Below are positions 1 to 8,920 of a DNA stretch of 64,000 bases, in pieces. The stretch is taken from assembly GCA_035765195.1 (NCBI GenBank), contig DASTYC010000038.1, forward strand, positions 62,001-126,000. The letters run 5' to 3'. This DNA comes from CALAED01 sp035765195 (GTDB lineage Bacteria > Actinomycetota > Actinomycetes > Streptosporangiales > Streptosporangiaceae). Under the pieces are notes generated by a model, which worked only from the letters and a program-made list of their open reading frames with translations, ran no database searches and was not told where the DNA came from. The position numbers and the translations under genes were made by a program. Every line of letters starts with the position of its first letter. Position 1 is the first letter of the stretch.

Positions 1-1534
1 CGGGCCAGATGAACCGGCCGTCGGCGTCCTTGCGGAACCAGTTGACGTAGTAGATGCGCGGCAGCTTCTCAGGATCGGTGGACCGGCCGATGTTCAGCCA
101 GTGGCCGAAGTAGTCGCCCATGTTGTAGCCGCAGAACGGCAGCATCGCGAACGGGTCGCGGCGCAGCTCGCCGACCGTGCCCTCGGCCGCCGCCGTCTTC
201 TCGGAGGCGACGTTGGCGCCCAGGAAGACGCCCTGCTGCCAGTCGAAGGACTCGGTCACCAACGGCACCGCGCTGGCCCGGCGGCCGCCGAACAGGATCG
301 CCGAGATCGGCACGCCGTGCGGGTCCTCCCACTCGTCGGCGATGATCGGGCACTGCCCCGCCGGCGTGGTGAACCGGGAGTTGGGGTGGGCCGACGGCGT
401 CTCGGACTCGGGCGTCCAGTCGTTCCCGCGCCAGTCGGTCAGATGGGCGGGCGGAGTCTCGGTGAGGCCCTCCCACCACACGTCGCCGTCGTCGGTGAGC
501 GCGACGTTCGTGAAGATGCTGTTGCCCCACAGGGTCCGAACGGCGTTGGCGTTCGTGTGCTCGCCGGTGCCGGGCGCCACGCCGAAGAAGCCGGCCTCGG
601 GGTTGATCGCGTACAGCCTGCCGTCCTCCCCGAAACGCATCCAGGCGATGTCGTCGCCGATCGTCTCGACCTTCCAGCCGGGGATGGTCGGGGCCAGCAT
701 GGCGAGGTTGGTCTTGCCGCAGGCGCTCGGGAAGGCGGCGGCGACGTACCTGGTCTCGCCGGTCGGCGGGGTCAGCTTCAAGATGAGCATGTGCTCGGCG
801 AGCCAGCCCTCGTCGCGCGCCATCGTCGAGGCGATCCGCAGCGCGTAGCACTTCTTGCCCAGCAGCGCGTTGCCGCCGTAGCCGGAGCCGTACGACCAGA
901 TCTCCCGCGTCTCCGGGAAGTGGGAGATGTACTTCGTCTCGTTGCACGGCCACGGCACGTCGAGCCGCCCGGGCTCCAGCGGCGCGCCGACGGAGTGGAC
1001 GCACTTGACGAAGCCGTCGCGCTCTTCGATCAGGCGCAGCGCCGGCTCTCCCATACGCGTCATGATCTTCATCGAGACGACGACGTACGGCGAGTCGGTG
1101 ATCTCCACGCCGAGCTGGGAGATGCTGCCGCCGAGCGGGCCCATGCAAAACGGCACGACGTACATGGTGCGGCCGCGCATCGCGCCCTTGAACAACTCGC
1201 CGAACGTCTTGCGCATCTCGGCGGGGGCGATCCAGTTGTTGGTGGGACCGGCGTCCTTTTCCGCCTCCGAGCAGATGAACGTACGGTCCTCCACGCGCGC
1301 CACGTCGGACGGGTCAGAGGTGGCGTAGAAGCTGTTCGGGCGCTTGCCGGGATCGAGGCGGGTGAACGTGCCCTGCTCGACGAGCAGATCGGTGAGTCGT
1401 ACCCACTCCTCTTCCGATCCGTCGCACCACTCAACGCGGTCAGGCTGGGTGAGCTCCGCGATCCCACGCACCCAGGCGGTAAGCCCTTCGTGACTGGTTG
1501 GGGCCTGTGCGAGGCCGGGGATCTGGTTCGGCAC
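1..1534 (-). CDS. pckG: Phosphoenolpyruvate carboxykinase (GTP), 3'-truncated by window edge
   Basis: Cytosolic enzyme interconverting oxaloacetate plus GTP with phosphoenolpyruvate, GDP and CO2; it links the TCA cycle to gluconeogenesis. 511 codons are visible. The protein opens VPNQIPGLAQAPTSHEGL and continues through a WCDGSEEEW segment typical of the N-terminal domain; the last visible residues, WFRKDADGRFIWP, match the family's conserved C-terminal region. The family is about 600-610 residues, so roughly 95-100 residues lie beyond base 1. I start it at GTG 1534 because a GGGAG ribosome-binding site sits 6 bases upstream; longer readings lack one. It is a single gene with its own leader, which carries two DasR-like palindromes. 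Identity is secure from the sequence; the regulation is inferred. Confidence 0.95.
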   Translation of the reverse strand, partial: MPNQIPGLAQAPTSHEGLTAWVRGIAELTQPDRVEWCDGSEEEWVRLTDLLVEQGTFTRLDPGKRPNSFYATSDPSDVARVEDRTFICSEAEKDAGPTNNWIAPAEMRKTFGELFKGAMRGRTMYVVPFCMGPLGGSISQLGVEITDSPYVVVSMKIMTRMGEPALRLIEERDGFVKCVHSVGAPLEPGRLDVPWPCNETKYISHFPETREIWSYGSGYGGNALLGKKCYALRIASTMARDEGWLAEHMLILKLTPPTGETRYVAAAFPSACGKTNLAMLAPTIPGWKVETIGDDIAWMRFGEDGRLYAINPEAGFFGVAPGTGEHTNANAVRTLWGNSIFTNVALTDDGDVWWEGLTETPPAHLTDWRGNDWTPESETPSAHPNSRFTTPAGQCPIIADEWEDPHGVPISAILFGGRRASAVPLVTESFDWQQGVFLGANVASEKTAAAEGTVGELRRDPFAMLPFCGYNMGDYFGHWLNIGRSTDPEKLPRIYYVNWFRKDADGRFIWP

Positions 1535-1597
1535 GGCATCTCCCTTGCAGTTGTCGTAGATGCCTTGCATCTTGGAATATAGGTGCAGCTAATGCCA

Positions 1598-1613
1598 TTT
1601 GGTCCAGACCAAT
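1598..1613. promoter_or_regulatory. DasR-like palindrome (dre-like site 1) in the pckG leader
   Basis: The 16-mer TTTGGTCCAGACCAAT has perfect TTGGTC/GACCAA arms around CA and matches the Streptomyces DasR consensus AGTGGTCTAGACCACT at 12 of 16 positions. On the pckG strand it covers the -35 region of a candidate promoter whose -10 (TATATT) is the complement of 1576-1581, so a bound GntR-type repressor would block transcription. The regulator itself is not encoded in this window. Confidence 0.45.
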
Positions 1614-1645
1614 CTCGTACCACGCTCTCGCCAATTTAGCCATTT

Positions 1646-1661
1646 TGTGGTCTAAATCACT
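1646..1661. promoter_or_regulatory. DasR-like palindrome (dre-like site 2) in the pckG leader
   Basis: The 16-mer TGTGGTCTAAATCACT matches the dre consensus at 13 of 16 positions. It lies 48 bp further upstream of pckG than site 1. Two sites of the same family in one 235-bp leader make chance less likely, but binding is inferred only. Confidence 0.4.
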
Positions 1662-1769
1662 CAGCCTGATACGTACAGTGACGGCCATGGACGCTCGCTC
1701 CAAGAGGTAGCGTTTCATCGCTGTAAGCGAGGTTACACGCGAGTAACAAGCGGGTGTCACGCGGGGGTG

Positions 1770-4277
1770 TCAGAGCCGGTCGACGGCCACGACCCGAACG
1801 GCCGCGGCGCCCTGCTCGTCGGAGGCGGCGAGGTCGACCTCGGCGCTGATCCCCCAGTCATGGTCGCCCGCCGGATCGTCGAAGATCTGCCGGACGCGCC
1901 ACACCCCGGCGTCCTCCTCGATGAGCAACAGCTTGGGACCGCGTGCGTCGGGGCCGGTGAGCAGTTCGTCGTGCTCGTCGTAGTACGCGCTCATCGCCGC
2001 CGCCCAGCCGTCGGCCCCCAGCTCGGGATCGAGTTCCCCCAGCTCCTCGTAGCGCTCCAGGGCGGCCAGCTCCACCCGGCGGAACAGGGCGTTGCGCACC
2101 AGCACCCGAAACGCCCTGGCATTGGTGGTCACCCCCGCGGGGCGCGCCTCGATCTCCTCGACCGCCTCGGCCGGCTCGGCGGCCGGGTGGGCGAGCTGTT
2201 GCCACTCGTCCAGCAGGCTGGAGTCGACCTGCCGGACCAGCTCGCCCAGCCATTCGATCAGGTCGAGCAGCTCATCGGTTTTGATCGTGTCGGGCACCGT
2301 CTGCTGCAGCGCCTTGTAGGCGCCGGACAGGTAGCGCAGCACGATGCCCTCGGCGCGCGCGAGGTCGTAGGCGGCGATGTACTCGGTGAACGTCATCGCC
2401 TGCTCATACAGGTCGCGGGCGACCGACTTGGGCCGCAGCGGATAGTCGCCGACCCAGGGATGGCTCGTGCGGTAGATCTCGTAGGCGGCGTCGAGCAGCT
2501 CCTCCAGCGGCCGCGGGTAGGTGACCTCCTGGATCAGCTCCATCCGCTCTTCGTATTCGATGCCCTCGGCCTTCATGTCGGCGATGGCCGCCGCGCGCGC
2601 CTTGTTCTCCTGCGCGGCGAGGACCTGGCGCGGGTCGTCCAGCGTCGCCTCGACGACGGACAGCACATCCAGCGCGTACGACGGCGAGTCGGGGTCGAGC
2701 ACGTCGAACGCCGCCAGCGCGAACGGCGACAGCGGCTGGTTGAGCGCGAAGTCGTCCTGCAGGTCGACGGTGAGCCTGGCGTAGCGGCCGGCGGCGTCGG
2801 GCTCGTCCAGCTGCTCCACCACGCCCGCCGCCAGCAGCGACCGGTAGATCGCGATCGCCTCGTGGATGTGGCGGCGCTGCGCGGCCCGCTCGTCGTGGTT
2901 GTCGGTCAGCAGCTTCTTCATCGCCTGGTAGGCGTTGCCCGGCCGCCCGATGACCGACAGCAGCATCGCGTGGCTCACCTGGAAGCGCGACTGCAGCGGC
3001 TCCGGCTCGGACGCGATCAGCTTCTCGAACGTGTTCTGGTCCCACGAGACGAAGCCCTCCGGCGGCTTCTTCCGTACGACCTTGCGCCGCTTCTTGGGAT
3101 CGTCGCCCGCCTTGGCCAGGGCCTTTTCGTTCTCGACGACGTATTCGGGGGCCTGCGCCACGACGTGGCCGAGCGTGTCGAATCCCGCCCGGCCGGCGCG
3201 GCCCGCGATCTGGTGGAACTCTCTGGCCCGCAGCCGCCGCACGCGGTGCCCGTCGTATTTCGACAGCGCCGTGAACAGCACGGTGCGAATCGGCACGTTG
3301 ACGCCCACGCCGAGCGTGTCGGTACCGCAGATGACCTTGAGGTAGCCGGCCTGGGCGAGCCGTTCGACGAGCCGCCGGTACTTGGGGAGCATGCCGGCGT
3401 GGTGCACGCCGATGCCGTGCCGGACGAGCCGCGACAGCGCCCGGCCGAAGCGAGTCGTGAACCTGAAGTTGCCGATCAGCTCGGCGATCTGCTCCTTTTC
3501 GGCCTTCGAGCAGACGTTGACGCTCATCAGCGCCTGGGCCCGCTCCATCGCCGCCGCCTGGGTGAAGTGCACGACGTAGACCGGCGCCTTGTGATCCGCC
3601 AGCAGCTCGGCGATGGTCTCGTGCATCGGCGTGCTGCGGTAGTCGTACGTCAGCGGGACGGGACGCGTCGCCGACCGCACCAAGGCGGTGGGCCGGCCGG
3701 TGCGGCGCGTCAGGTCCTTTTCGAACCTGGTGACGTCGCCGAGCGTGGCCGACATGAGCAGGAACCGGGCCTGCGGCAGCTCCAGCAGCGGAATCTGCCA
3801 GGCCCAGCCGCGCTGGGGGTCGGCGTAGAAGTGGAACTCGTCCATCACGACCAGGCCGATGTCGGCGTCGGCGCCGTCGCGCAGCGCGATGTTGGCCAGC
3901 ACCTCGGCGGTGCAGCAGATGATCGGCGCTTCCGCGTTGACGCTCGCGTCGCCGGTCATCATCCCGACGTTCTCGCGACCGAACATCTCACCGAGGTCGA
4001 AGAACTTCTCCGACACCAGCGCCTTGATCGGCGCGGTGTAAAAACCCACCTCGTCGTGGCCCAGCGCGGCGAACAACGCCCCCGCCGCGACCAGGCTCTT
4101 GCCGGAGCCGGTGGGCGTGGCCAAGATCACATTGGCGCCCGACACCGCCTCGATCAATGCCTCCTCCTGGGCCGGGTAAAGGCTGATCCCCCGCTGCGCC
4201 ACCCATCGCTGGAACGCGTCGAACAGCGTGTCGGGGTCGGCCTCGGCACGGGTCGGTAGCTGATCGATCAGACGCAC
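1770..4277 (-). CDS. Ski2-like DEAD/DEAH-box RNA helicase with C-terminal DUF3516
   Basis: Superfamily 2 ATP-dependent helicase, presumably acting on RNA. Motif I TPTGSGKS lies near residue 55, motif II is DEFH (about 145), motif III SAT, and motif VI QIAGRAGRAG lies near 365. The region from about residue 500 to the end resembles the actinobacterial DUF3516 domain that replaces the usual Ski2 C-terminus. The length (835 residues) fits the family. The N-terminal domain contains GTDTLGVGVNVP, typical of Ski2/Mtr4 enzymes. I use GTG 4277, with GGAAAG 8 bases upstream; a TTG six codons earlier (4295) is possible. It is transcribed away from the divergent membrane-protein gene at 4398. The substrate is unknown; roles in RNA turnover or ribosome maturation are family-level inference. 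Confidence 0.88.
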   Translation of the reverse strand: MRLIDQLPTRAEADPDTLFDAFQRWVAQRGISLYPAQEEALIEAVSGANVILATPTGSGKSLVAAGALFAALGHDEVGFYTAPIKALVSEKFFDLGEMFGRENVGMMTGDASVNAEAPIICCTAEVLANIALRDGADADIGLVVMDEFHFYADPQRGWAWQIPLLELPQARFLLMSATLGDVTRFEKDLTRRTGRPTALVRSATRPVPLTYDYRSTPMHETIAELLADHKAPVYVVHFTQAAAMERAQALMSVNVCSKAEKEQIAELIGNFRFTTRFGRALSRLVRHGIGVHHAGMLPKYRRLVERLAQAGYLKVICGTDTLGVGVNVPIRTVLFTALSKYDGHRVRRLRAREFHQIAGRAGRAGFDTLGHVVAQAPEYVVENEKALAKAGDDPKKRRKVVRKKPPEGFVSWDQNTFEKLIASEPEPLQSRFQVSHAMLLSVIGRPGNAYQAMKKLLTDNHDERAAQRRHIHEAIAIYRSLLAAGVVEQLDEPDAAGRYARLTVDLQDDFALNQPLSPFALAAFDVLDPDSPSYALDVLSVVEATLDDPRQVLAAQENKARAAAIADMKAEGIEYEERMELIQEVTYPRPLEELLDAAYEIYRTSHPWVGDYPLRPKSVARDLYEQAMTFTEYIAAYDLARAEGIVLRYLSGAYKALQQTVPDTIKTDELLDLIEWLGELVRQVDSSLLDEWQQLAHPAAEPAEAVEEIEARPAGVTTNARAFRVLVRNALFRRVELAALERYEELGELDPELGADGWAAAMSAYYDEHDELLTGPDARGPKLLLIEEDAGVWRVRQIFDDPAGDHDWGISAEVDLAASDEQGAAAVRVVAVDRL

Positions 4278-4397
4278 ATCTCCATCTTTCCGCAACGGTG
4301 GTCACTCTGGCGGGTCAGGAATCGGCATGGACCTCGGTCTGCCGGGTAAGGCGGCAATTAAGACAATTACCTCTCGCCCGGTCAGGGAGGTCCAGAT

Positions 4398-5081
4398 ATG
4401 GCTGGGATGCTGAGAGTTCCGCGGAGCCGCGGCGTGTTGAGCGGCGTGTTGTTGGTGCTGCTCGGGCTGTGGGGCGGACTGATTCCGTTCGTCGGCCCGT
4501 ACGTCGACTTCGCCTATTCTCCAAATAGCACATGGGTGTGGACCGCAGACCGGTTCTGGCTCAACGTCCTGCCGGCCATCGCCGTCGGCCTGGGCGGCTT
4601 GATCGTGCTCGCCAGCGCGAATCGCGCCGTCGCCGTGTTCGGCGCCTGGATGGCCGCCCTCGGCGGCGGCTGGTTCATCGTGGGTCCCACGGTGAGCGCG
4701 CTGTGGAAGGCTGCCGGCACGAACGCCACCGGCTCGCCGATCGGCGCCGAGGCCAGGCAGGTGGCCGAGCAACTTGCCTTCTTCACCGGCATCGGGGCGC
4801 TCGCGGTGTTCTTCGCCGCCCTCGCGCTCGGCCGCTTCACAGTGGTCGGGATCCGGGAGGCCAGGTACGGCGACCGTGAGGCCGCCGAAGCCGCCCCCGT
4901 GGCCGGTGCCGAGACGTCGGCCACCCAGCCGATGCGCCGGCCCGCCGCGCCGGGAGACGGCGCAGCGGAGGCGGACACCGGCCAGGCGGCTCGCGGTCGG
5001 TACTCGCGGCCGCCCGAGCCCGGCGATCAGCGAGTCGCGGGCTCGCCGCGCAGCGGTCGCGGCGGCGGAGAACCGGGCTAG
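4398..5081 (+). CDS. Small tetra-spanning membrane protein with hydrophilic tail, function unknown
   Basis: 227 residues preceded by a clear ribosome-binding site (GGGAGG, 7 bases before ATG). Four hydrophobic segments are visible: about 14-33 (GVLSGVLLVLLGLWGG), 54-72, 77-97 and 128-146. A polar, Ala/Pro/Arg-rich tail of about 75 residues follows, probably cytoplasmic. No catalytic motif or named domain is recognised. Similar small four-helix proteins with no assigned role are common in high-GC actinobacteria. It is divergent from the helicase gene (120 bp, promoter space for both) and convergent with der, where a strong stem-loop with a T-run ends its transcript. Coding is well supported by start site, codon pattern and membrane topology; the function is unknown. 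Confidence 0.75.
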   Translation: MAGMLRVPRSRGVLSGVLLVLLGLWGGLIPFVGPYVDFAYSPNSTWVWTADRFWLNVLPAIAVGLGGLIVLASANRAVAVFGAWMAALGGGWFIVGPTVSALWKAAGTNATGSPIGAEARQVAEQLAFFTGIGALAVFFAALALGRFTVVGIREARYGDREAAEAAPVAGAETSATQPMRRPAAPGDGAAEADTGQAARGRYSRPPEPGDQRVAGSPRSGRGGGEPG

Positions 5082-5134
5082 CCCGGCCGACGGGAACGCC
5101 CGGTGTGACGACACCAGGGGGAGGACAGGAAGGA

Positions 5135-5167
5135 AGGGGTCGCTGATCAGCGGCCCCTCCTTTTTTT
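5135..5167 (+). terminator. Strong rho-independent terminator embedded in the 3' end of der
   Basis: A near-perfect hairpin (GGGGtCGCTGATCAGCGgCCCC) is followed by TCC and seven Ts (5161-5167), correctly oriented for the plus-strand membrane-protein gene. The stem and T-run overlap the last codons of der on the other strand: the T-run is the complement of its AAA-rich Lys codons. Read on the minus strand, the hairpin is followed by TTCCTTCC, so it may also stop der transcription. Confidence 0.8.
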
Positions 5168-6556
5168 CGGCTTGTCGGCTCGCTTGTCGCCACGCCGCGC
5201 GCGGATCTTCATCGAGATCTCGATGGGGCTGCCGGCGAAGCCGAATTCCTCGCGTAGGCGGCGTTCGATGAACCGCCGGTAGCTCTCCTCGAGGAAGCCC
5301 GAGGTGAACAGCACGAACCTGGGCGGCCGCACCCCCGCCTGGGTGGCGAACAGCACCTTGGGCTGCTTGCCGCCCCGGACCGGGTGGGGATGCGCGCTGA
5401 CCAGGTCGGTGAAGAAGGAGTTCAGCCGCGACGTCGGCACACGCGTGCCCCAGCTGTCCAGCGCGGTCTCGATGGCCGGAACGAGCCGGTCGACGTGGCG
5501 TCCGGTCCGGGCGGAGATGTTGACCCGCGGTGCCCACCGGGCATTGTGCAGCTGACGGTCGATCTCGCGCTCGAGGTAGCGGCGCCGCTCGTCGTCCACG
5601 AGATCCCACTTGTTGTACGCGATCACGAGGGCCCGACCGGACTCGATCACCATCGACACGATCCGCAGATCCTGCTCGGCGAGGGTGTCGCCGGCGTCGA
5701 TGAGCACCACCGCGACCTCGCAGCGGTCCAGCGCGGACTGCGTCCGCAAGGTGGCGTAGAAGTCGGCGCCCTGGCTTTCGCGGTAGCGGCGGCGGATGCC
5801 GGCGGTGTCCACGAACCGCCACGTCTTGCCGCCGAGCTCGACGAGCTCGTCGACGGGGTCGCGGGTGGTGCCGGCCACCTCGTCGACCACGGCCCGGTTC
5901 TCGCCGGCGAGCTTGTTGAGCAGGCTCGACTTGCCGACGTTGGGGCGGCCGATGAGGGCGACCCGGCGGGGGCCGCCGGGCTCGCCGTAGGTCTCCGGCG
6001 GCGCTTCGGCGGGCAGCGCCTCCAACACGGCGTCGAGCAGGTCGCCGCTGCCCCGCCCGTGCAGGGCGCTGACCGGCAGCGGTTCGCCGCAGCCCAGCGA
6101 CCACAGCGCGGCCGCGTCGGCCTCGGCCTTCGCGTCGTCGACCTTGTTGGCGGCCAGCACGACGGACTTGCGCGCGCGCCGCAGCACCGCGGCGACGGCC
6201 TCGTCGATGTCGGTGGCGCCGACCGTCGCGTCCACCACGAACAGCACCACATCGGCCAGATCGACGGCCAGCCTGGCCTGTTCGGAGATGGCGGCGGTGA
6301 GGCCGGCCGAGCGCGGCACCCACCCGCCCGTGTCGACGACGGTGAAGCGCCGTCCGGCCCAGGTGGCGTCATAGGCGACGCGGTCCCTCGTCACTCCCGG
6401 GACGTCCTCGACGACCGCCTCGCGCCGGCCGAGGATGCGGTTCACCAGCGTCGACTTGCCGACGTTGGGCCGGCCGACCACCGCGACCACCGGCGGCGGC
6501 GCCTGGTCGTGCTCCAGCTCCTCACCGACCGCGTCGGCGTGGGTGAGCTCACTCAC
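5147..6556 (-). CDS. der: Ribosome biogenesis GTPase Der (EngA)
   Basis: Double-GTPase needed for assembly of the 50S subunit. The 469-residue protein has two consecutive G domains, each with a GRPNVGKS P-loop (about residues 28-36 and 205-213), DTGG and DTAG switch motifs and NKxD motifs (ANKVD, YNKWD). A C-terminal KH-like domain ends in a basic tail (KPKKRRGR). Length and order are normal for the family. The start is GTG 6556 with GGGGCGACA just upstream. It lies 15 bp after cmk, the usual actinobacterial cmk-der pair, so translation is probably from the same message. Its final codons form part of the terminator of the convergent gene. Confidence 0.97.
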   Translation of the reverse strand: MSELTHADAVGEELEHDQAPPPVVAVVGRPNVGKSTLVNRILGRREAVVEDVPGVTRDRVAYDATWAGRRFTVVDTGGWVPRSAGLTAAISEQARLAVDLADVVLFVVDATVGATDIDEAVAAVLRRARKSVVLAANKVDDAKAEADAAALWSLGCGEPLPVSALHGRGSGDLLDAVLEALPAEAPPETYGEPGGPRRVALIGRPNVGKSSLLNKLAGENRAVVDEVAGTTRDPVDELVELGGKTWRFVDTAGIRRRYRESQGADFYATLRTQSALDRCEVAVVLIDAGDTLAEQDLRIVSMVIESGRALVIAYNKWDLVDDERRRYLEREIDRQLHNARWAPRVNISARTGRHVDRLVPAIETALDSWGTRVPTSRLNSFFTDLVSAHPHPVRGGKQPKVLFATQAGVRPPRFVLFTSGFLEESYRRFIERRLREEFGFAGSPIEISMKIRARRGDKRADKPKKRRGR

Positions 6557-6571
6557 TGTCGCCCCGCATGC

Positions 6572-7234
6572 TCATTGGCGCTCTTTCGCGAGCCGGACGA
6601 TCGTCTCGATGACCTCGTCGAGGCCCAGCGCGGTCGAGTCGACCTCGACGGCGTCGTCGGCCTTGGCGAGCGGAGAGTCCTTGCGCGTGGAGTCGAGGCG
6701 GTCGCGGCGGGCCTGCTCGGCCAGCGTGACGTCGACGGAGGCGGCCGGGTCGGCGACCAGGTCGCGGGCCCGGCGCTGCGCGCGCACCTGCTCGCTGGCG
6801 GTCAGAAAGATCTTGAGCTCGGCGGCCGGGGCGACGACGCTGCCGATGTCGCGGCCCTCCACCACGATGCCGCCCGCCTCGATGATCTCTCGTTGCAGGT
6901 CGACGAGGCGGCGGCGGACGGCGGGGACGGAGGCGACCGCGCTGACCGAGTTGCTGACCTCCCGGGTGCGGATCGGGGCGGACACGTCGGTGCCGTCCAC
7001 CGAGACCGAGGGCGCGTCCGGATCGGTCCCCACCTCGATCACCGGGGTCGCGGCGGCGGCGGCCACCGCGTCGGGGTCGTCGACCCGCACGCGGTGGTGC
7101 AGCATCCACCAGGTCATCGCCCGGTACATCGAGCCGGTGTCGAGGTAGCGCAGCCCCAGGGCCCGCGCGGCGCCCTTGGCCGCACTGGACTTACCCGACC
7201 CGGCCGGTCCGTCGACCGCAATGACGAGCGTCAC
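6572..7234 (-). CDS. cmk: Cytidylate kinase
   Basis: Phosphorylates CMP and dCMP to the diphosphates with ATP, in pyrimidine salvage and supply. 220 residues. The P-loop is PAGSGKSSAAK near residues 10-20; the conserved YLDTGSMYRAMTWW and VVEGRDIGSVV segments give the nucleotide-monophosphate site, and the Arg-rich lid RRARDLVADP follows. The start is GTG 7234 with GGAGAGG about 8 bases upstream. It follows tyrA by 91 bp and precedes der by 15 bp, the standard arrangement in this block. Confidence 0.96.
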   Translation of the reverse strand: MTLVIAVDGPAGSGKSSAAKGAARALGLRYLDTGSMYRAMTWWMLHHRVRVDDPDAVAAAAATPVIEVGTDPDAPSVSVDGTDVSAPIRTREVSNSVSAVASVPAVRRRLVDLQREIIEAGGIVVEGRDIGSVVAPAAELKIFLTASEQVRAQRRARDLVADPAASVDVTLAEQARRDRLDSTRKDSPLAKADDAVEVDSTALGLDEVIETIVRLAKERQ

Positions 7235-7325
7235 CTGTGTGTCCTCTCCTCGCCCGGCCGCTGCCCCGGCCTCGTGCCCCGACCCATCACGTCAACGCCT
7301 CAGGCTACCCGTCCCCGGTACCGCT

Positions 7326-8492
7326 TCAGCCGGGTACGGACCAGCCGCGACTGCGGAGTTCGCCGGCGAGCCGCTCGGCGGCCTCGGGACGTACCGACAG
7401 CTCGACGACGCCGACCGGGCGGCCCGGGGAGTGTTCGATCACGACGTCCTCGATGTTGACCCCTGCCACCCCGGCCGCCTGGAAGAGCAGGGCCAGCTCG
7501 CCGGGGCGGTCGGGGATGAGCACGGAGACGATCGCATAGCGCGACTGCCGCCCGCCGTGCTTGCCCGGGATCTTGACCCGGCCGGCGTTGCCCCGCCGCA
7601 GCAGGTCGGCGACGAGTTCGGCGGCGGCGTCGGCACCGGCCTGGCCGGCCTCAGCCCCGGCGCGCAGCGCCGAGGCGGCCAGCGCCAGGTCGCCCGCGAC
7701 GCCCTCCAGCACGTCGGCCACGGACACGGCGTTGGCGGCCAGGATGCCGATCCACAGCTCGGGGTCGCCGGCCGCGATCCTGGTGACGTCGCGCACGCCC
7801 TGACCGGACAGGCCGAGGGCCAGATCGGACCCGTCGCTCAGCCGCGCCGCCATCGCCGCCGAGACGACGTGCGGCGCGTGCGAGACCAGGGCCACCGCCC
7901 GGTCGTGCTCAGCGGGGTTCATGGTCAGCGGCTCGGCGCCGCAGGCGCGGGCGAGCGCGGTGGCGGCCGCGGTCGCCGCCGCGCCGGTGGCCGGCGTCGG
8001 GCACAGCACCCAGGGGCGGCCGAGGAACAGGTCGGCGCGGGCGGCGGCCGGACCCGAACGCTCCCGCCCGGCGAGCGGGTGTCCGGCGACGAAGCCCTCC
8101 AGGTCACACCCGAGTTCGGCCGCCGCGGCCAGCGGAGCCGCCTTGACGCTGGCCACATCGGTGTAGACGCGGGCCAGCCCGCGTTTTTGCGCGTCGCGCA
8201 AGGTGGCGGCGACGGCGGCCGGCGGGACGGCCAGCACCGCGAGATCGGCCGGCTCGGCGGGGTCGGCGGGGTCGGCCGGGTCGGCGGGCTCGCCCGGCCC
8301 GGCGGCGCCGGCGGCGAGGGCCGTCCCGGCGCCCAGCTCGACGGCGAGCCGTACCGAGGCCGCGTCGCGGTCGGCGAGCAGCACGTCGACGTCGTGTTCG
8401 CGCAGGGCCAGCGCTATCGACGTGCCGATGAGACCGGTGCCGATGACGACGACCCGGCGTGGTTCGGCGGAGCTTCCGTGCACACCGATCAC
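7326..8492 (-). CDS. tyrA: Prephenate dehydrogenase with C-terminal ACT domain
   Basis: Oxidises prephenate to 4-hydroxyphenylpyruvate with NAD(P), committing chorismate to tyrosine. 388 residues. A Rossmann motif GTGLIGTSIALAL lies near residues 18-30; the catalytic region has GHPLAGRERSG and LVSHAPHVVSAA, and the C-terminus (SVLIPDRPGELALLFQAAG) is an ACT-like domain, consistent with feedback control by an amino acid. An Asp-Pro-Ala run near residue 70 comes from a 9-bp tandem repeat and is expected to be a loop. The gene lies 54 bp downstream of aroH, so chorismate mutase and the next enzyme are adjacent. The start is either GTG 8492 or GTG 8483. Confidence 0.93.
   Translation of the reverse strand: MIGVHGSSAEPRRVVVIGTGLIGTSIALALREHDVDVLLADRDAASVRLAVELGAGTALAAGAAGPGEPADPADPADPAEPADLAVLAVPPAAVAATLRDAQKRGLARVYTDVASVKAAPLAAAAELGCDLEGFVAGHPLAGRERSGPAAARADLFLGRPWVLCPTPATGAAATAAATALARACGAEPLTMNPAEHDRAVALVSHAPHVVSAAMAARLSDGSDLALGLSGQGVRDVTRIAAGDPELWIGILAANAVSVADVLEGVAGDLALAASALRAGAEAGQAGADAAAELVADLLRRGNAGRVKIPGKHGGRQSRYAIVSVLIPDRPGELALLFQAAGVAGVNIEDVVIEHSPGRPVGVVELSVRPEAAERLAGELRSRGWSVPG
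8254..8298. repeat. 9-bp tandem repeat inside tyrA
   Basis: Five consecutive 9-bp units (TCGGCGGGG and close variants) that on the tyrA strand encode repeated Asp-Pro-Ala triplets. The array keeps the frame, so copy-number change would alter only loop length. Confidence 0.8.
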
Positions 8493-8546
8493 CCTATCGG
8501 CGGCGGATCGATCTTCCGGCCGGCTCCAGGGCGATCAGCGAAGGAT

Positions 8547-8909
8547 CTACTGAGCGATGTCGAGACGCAGGACGGTGGCGCCGCGCAGGTAGACGTGCTG
8601 CACGGCGGACCGCGGCTTGGCGGTCTCGACGTGGGCGAGCAGCCGGATGACGTGGGGCAGCGCGTGTGGCACGTCGATCTCGCTGGCGCACAGCAGCGGC
8701 ACCGCGTGGAAGCCCAGCTTGCGGGCCGCCAGCGCAGGGAACTCCGCGGTCAGATCGGGCGTGGCCGTGAACAGGACGCTGATCACATCGTCGGTTGTCA
8801 GCTCGTTACGCGTCATGACCTCGGTGACCAGCTCGGTGGTCGCCTCGAGGATCGCCTCCCTGGAGTTGGCGGCGGCCTGTGTGGCGCCCCGGATCGCTCG
8901 CATGGCCAC
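8547..8909 (-). CDS. aroH: Chorismate mutase, AroH type
   Basis: Converts chorismate to prephenate, the branch point to tyrosine and phenylalanine. 120 residues, the size of the monofunctional Bacillus-type (AroH) trimeric enzyme. MRAIRGAT at the N-terminus carries the active-site Arg; LFTATPDLTAEFPA is followed by CASEIDV and HVYLRGATVLR near the C-terminus. I start it at GTG 8909 because GGAGGAG lies 5-6 bases upstream; the internal ATG three codons later has none at a good distance. It sits directly between rluB and tyrA and so supplies the substrate of its downstream neighbour. Confidence 0.95.
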   Translation of the reverse strand: MAMRAIRGATQAAANSREAILEATTELVTEVMTRNELTTDDVISVLFTATPDLTAEFPALAARKLGFHAVPLLCASEIDVPHALPHVIRLLAHVETAKPRSAVQHVYLRGATVLRLDIAQ

Positions 8910-8920
8910 GTGATCTCCTC

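Noticed and set aside
1767..4259. 830-codon open frame antisense to the helicase
   Set aside because: Same shadow effect; no domain or ribosome-binding site, and the helicase motifs lie on the other strand.
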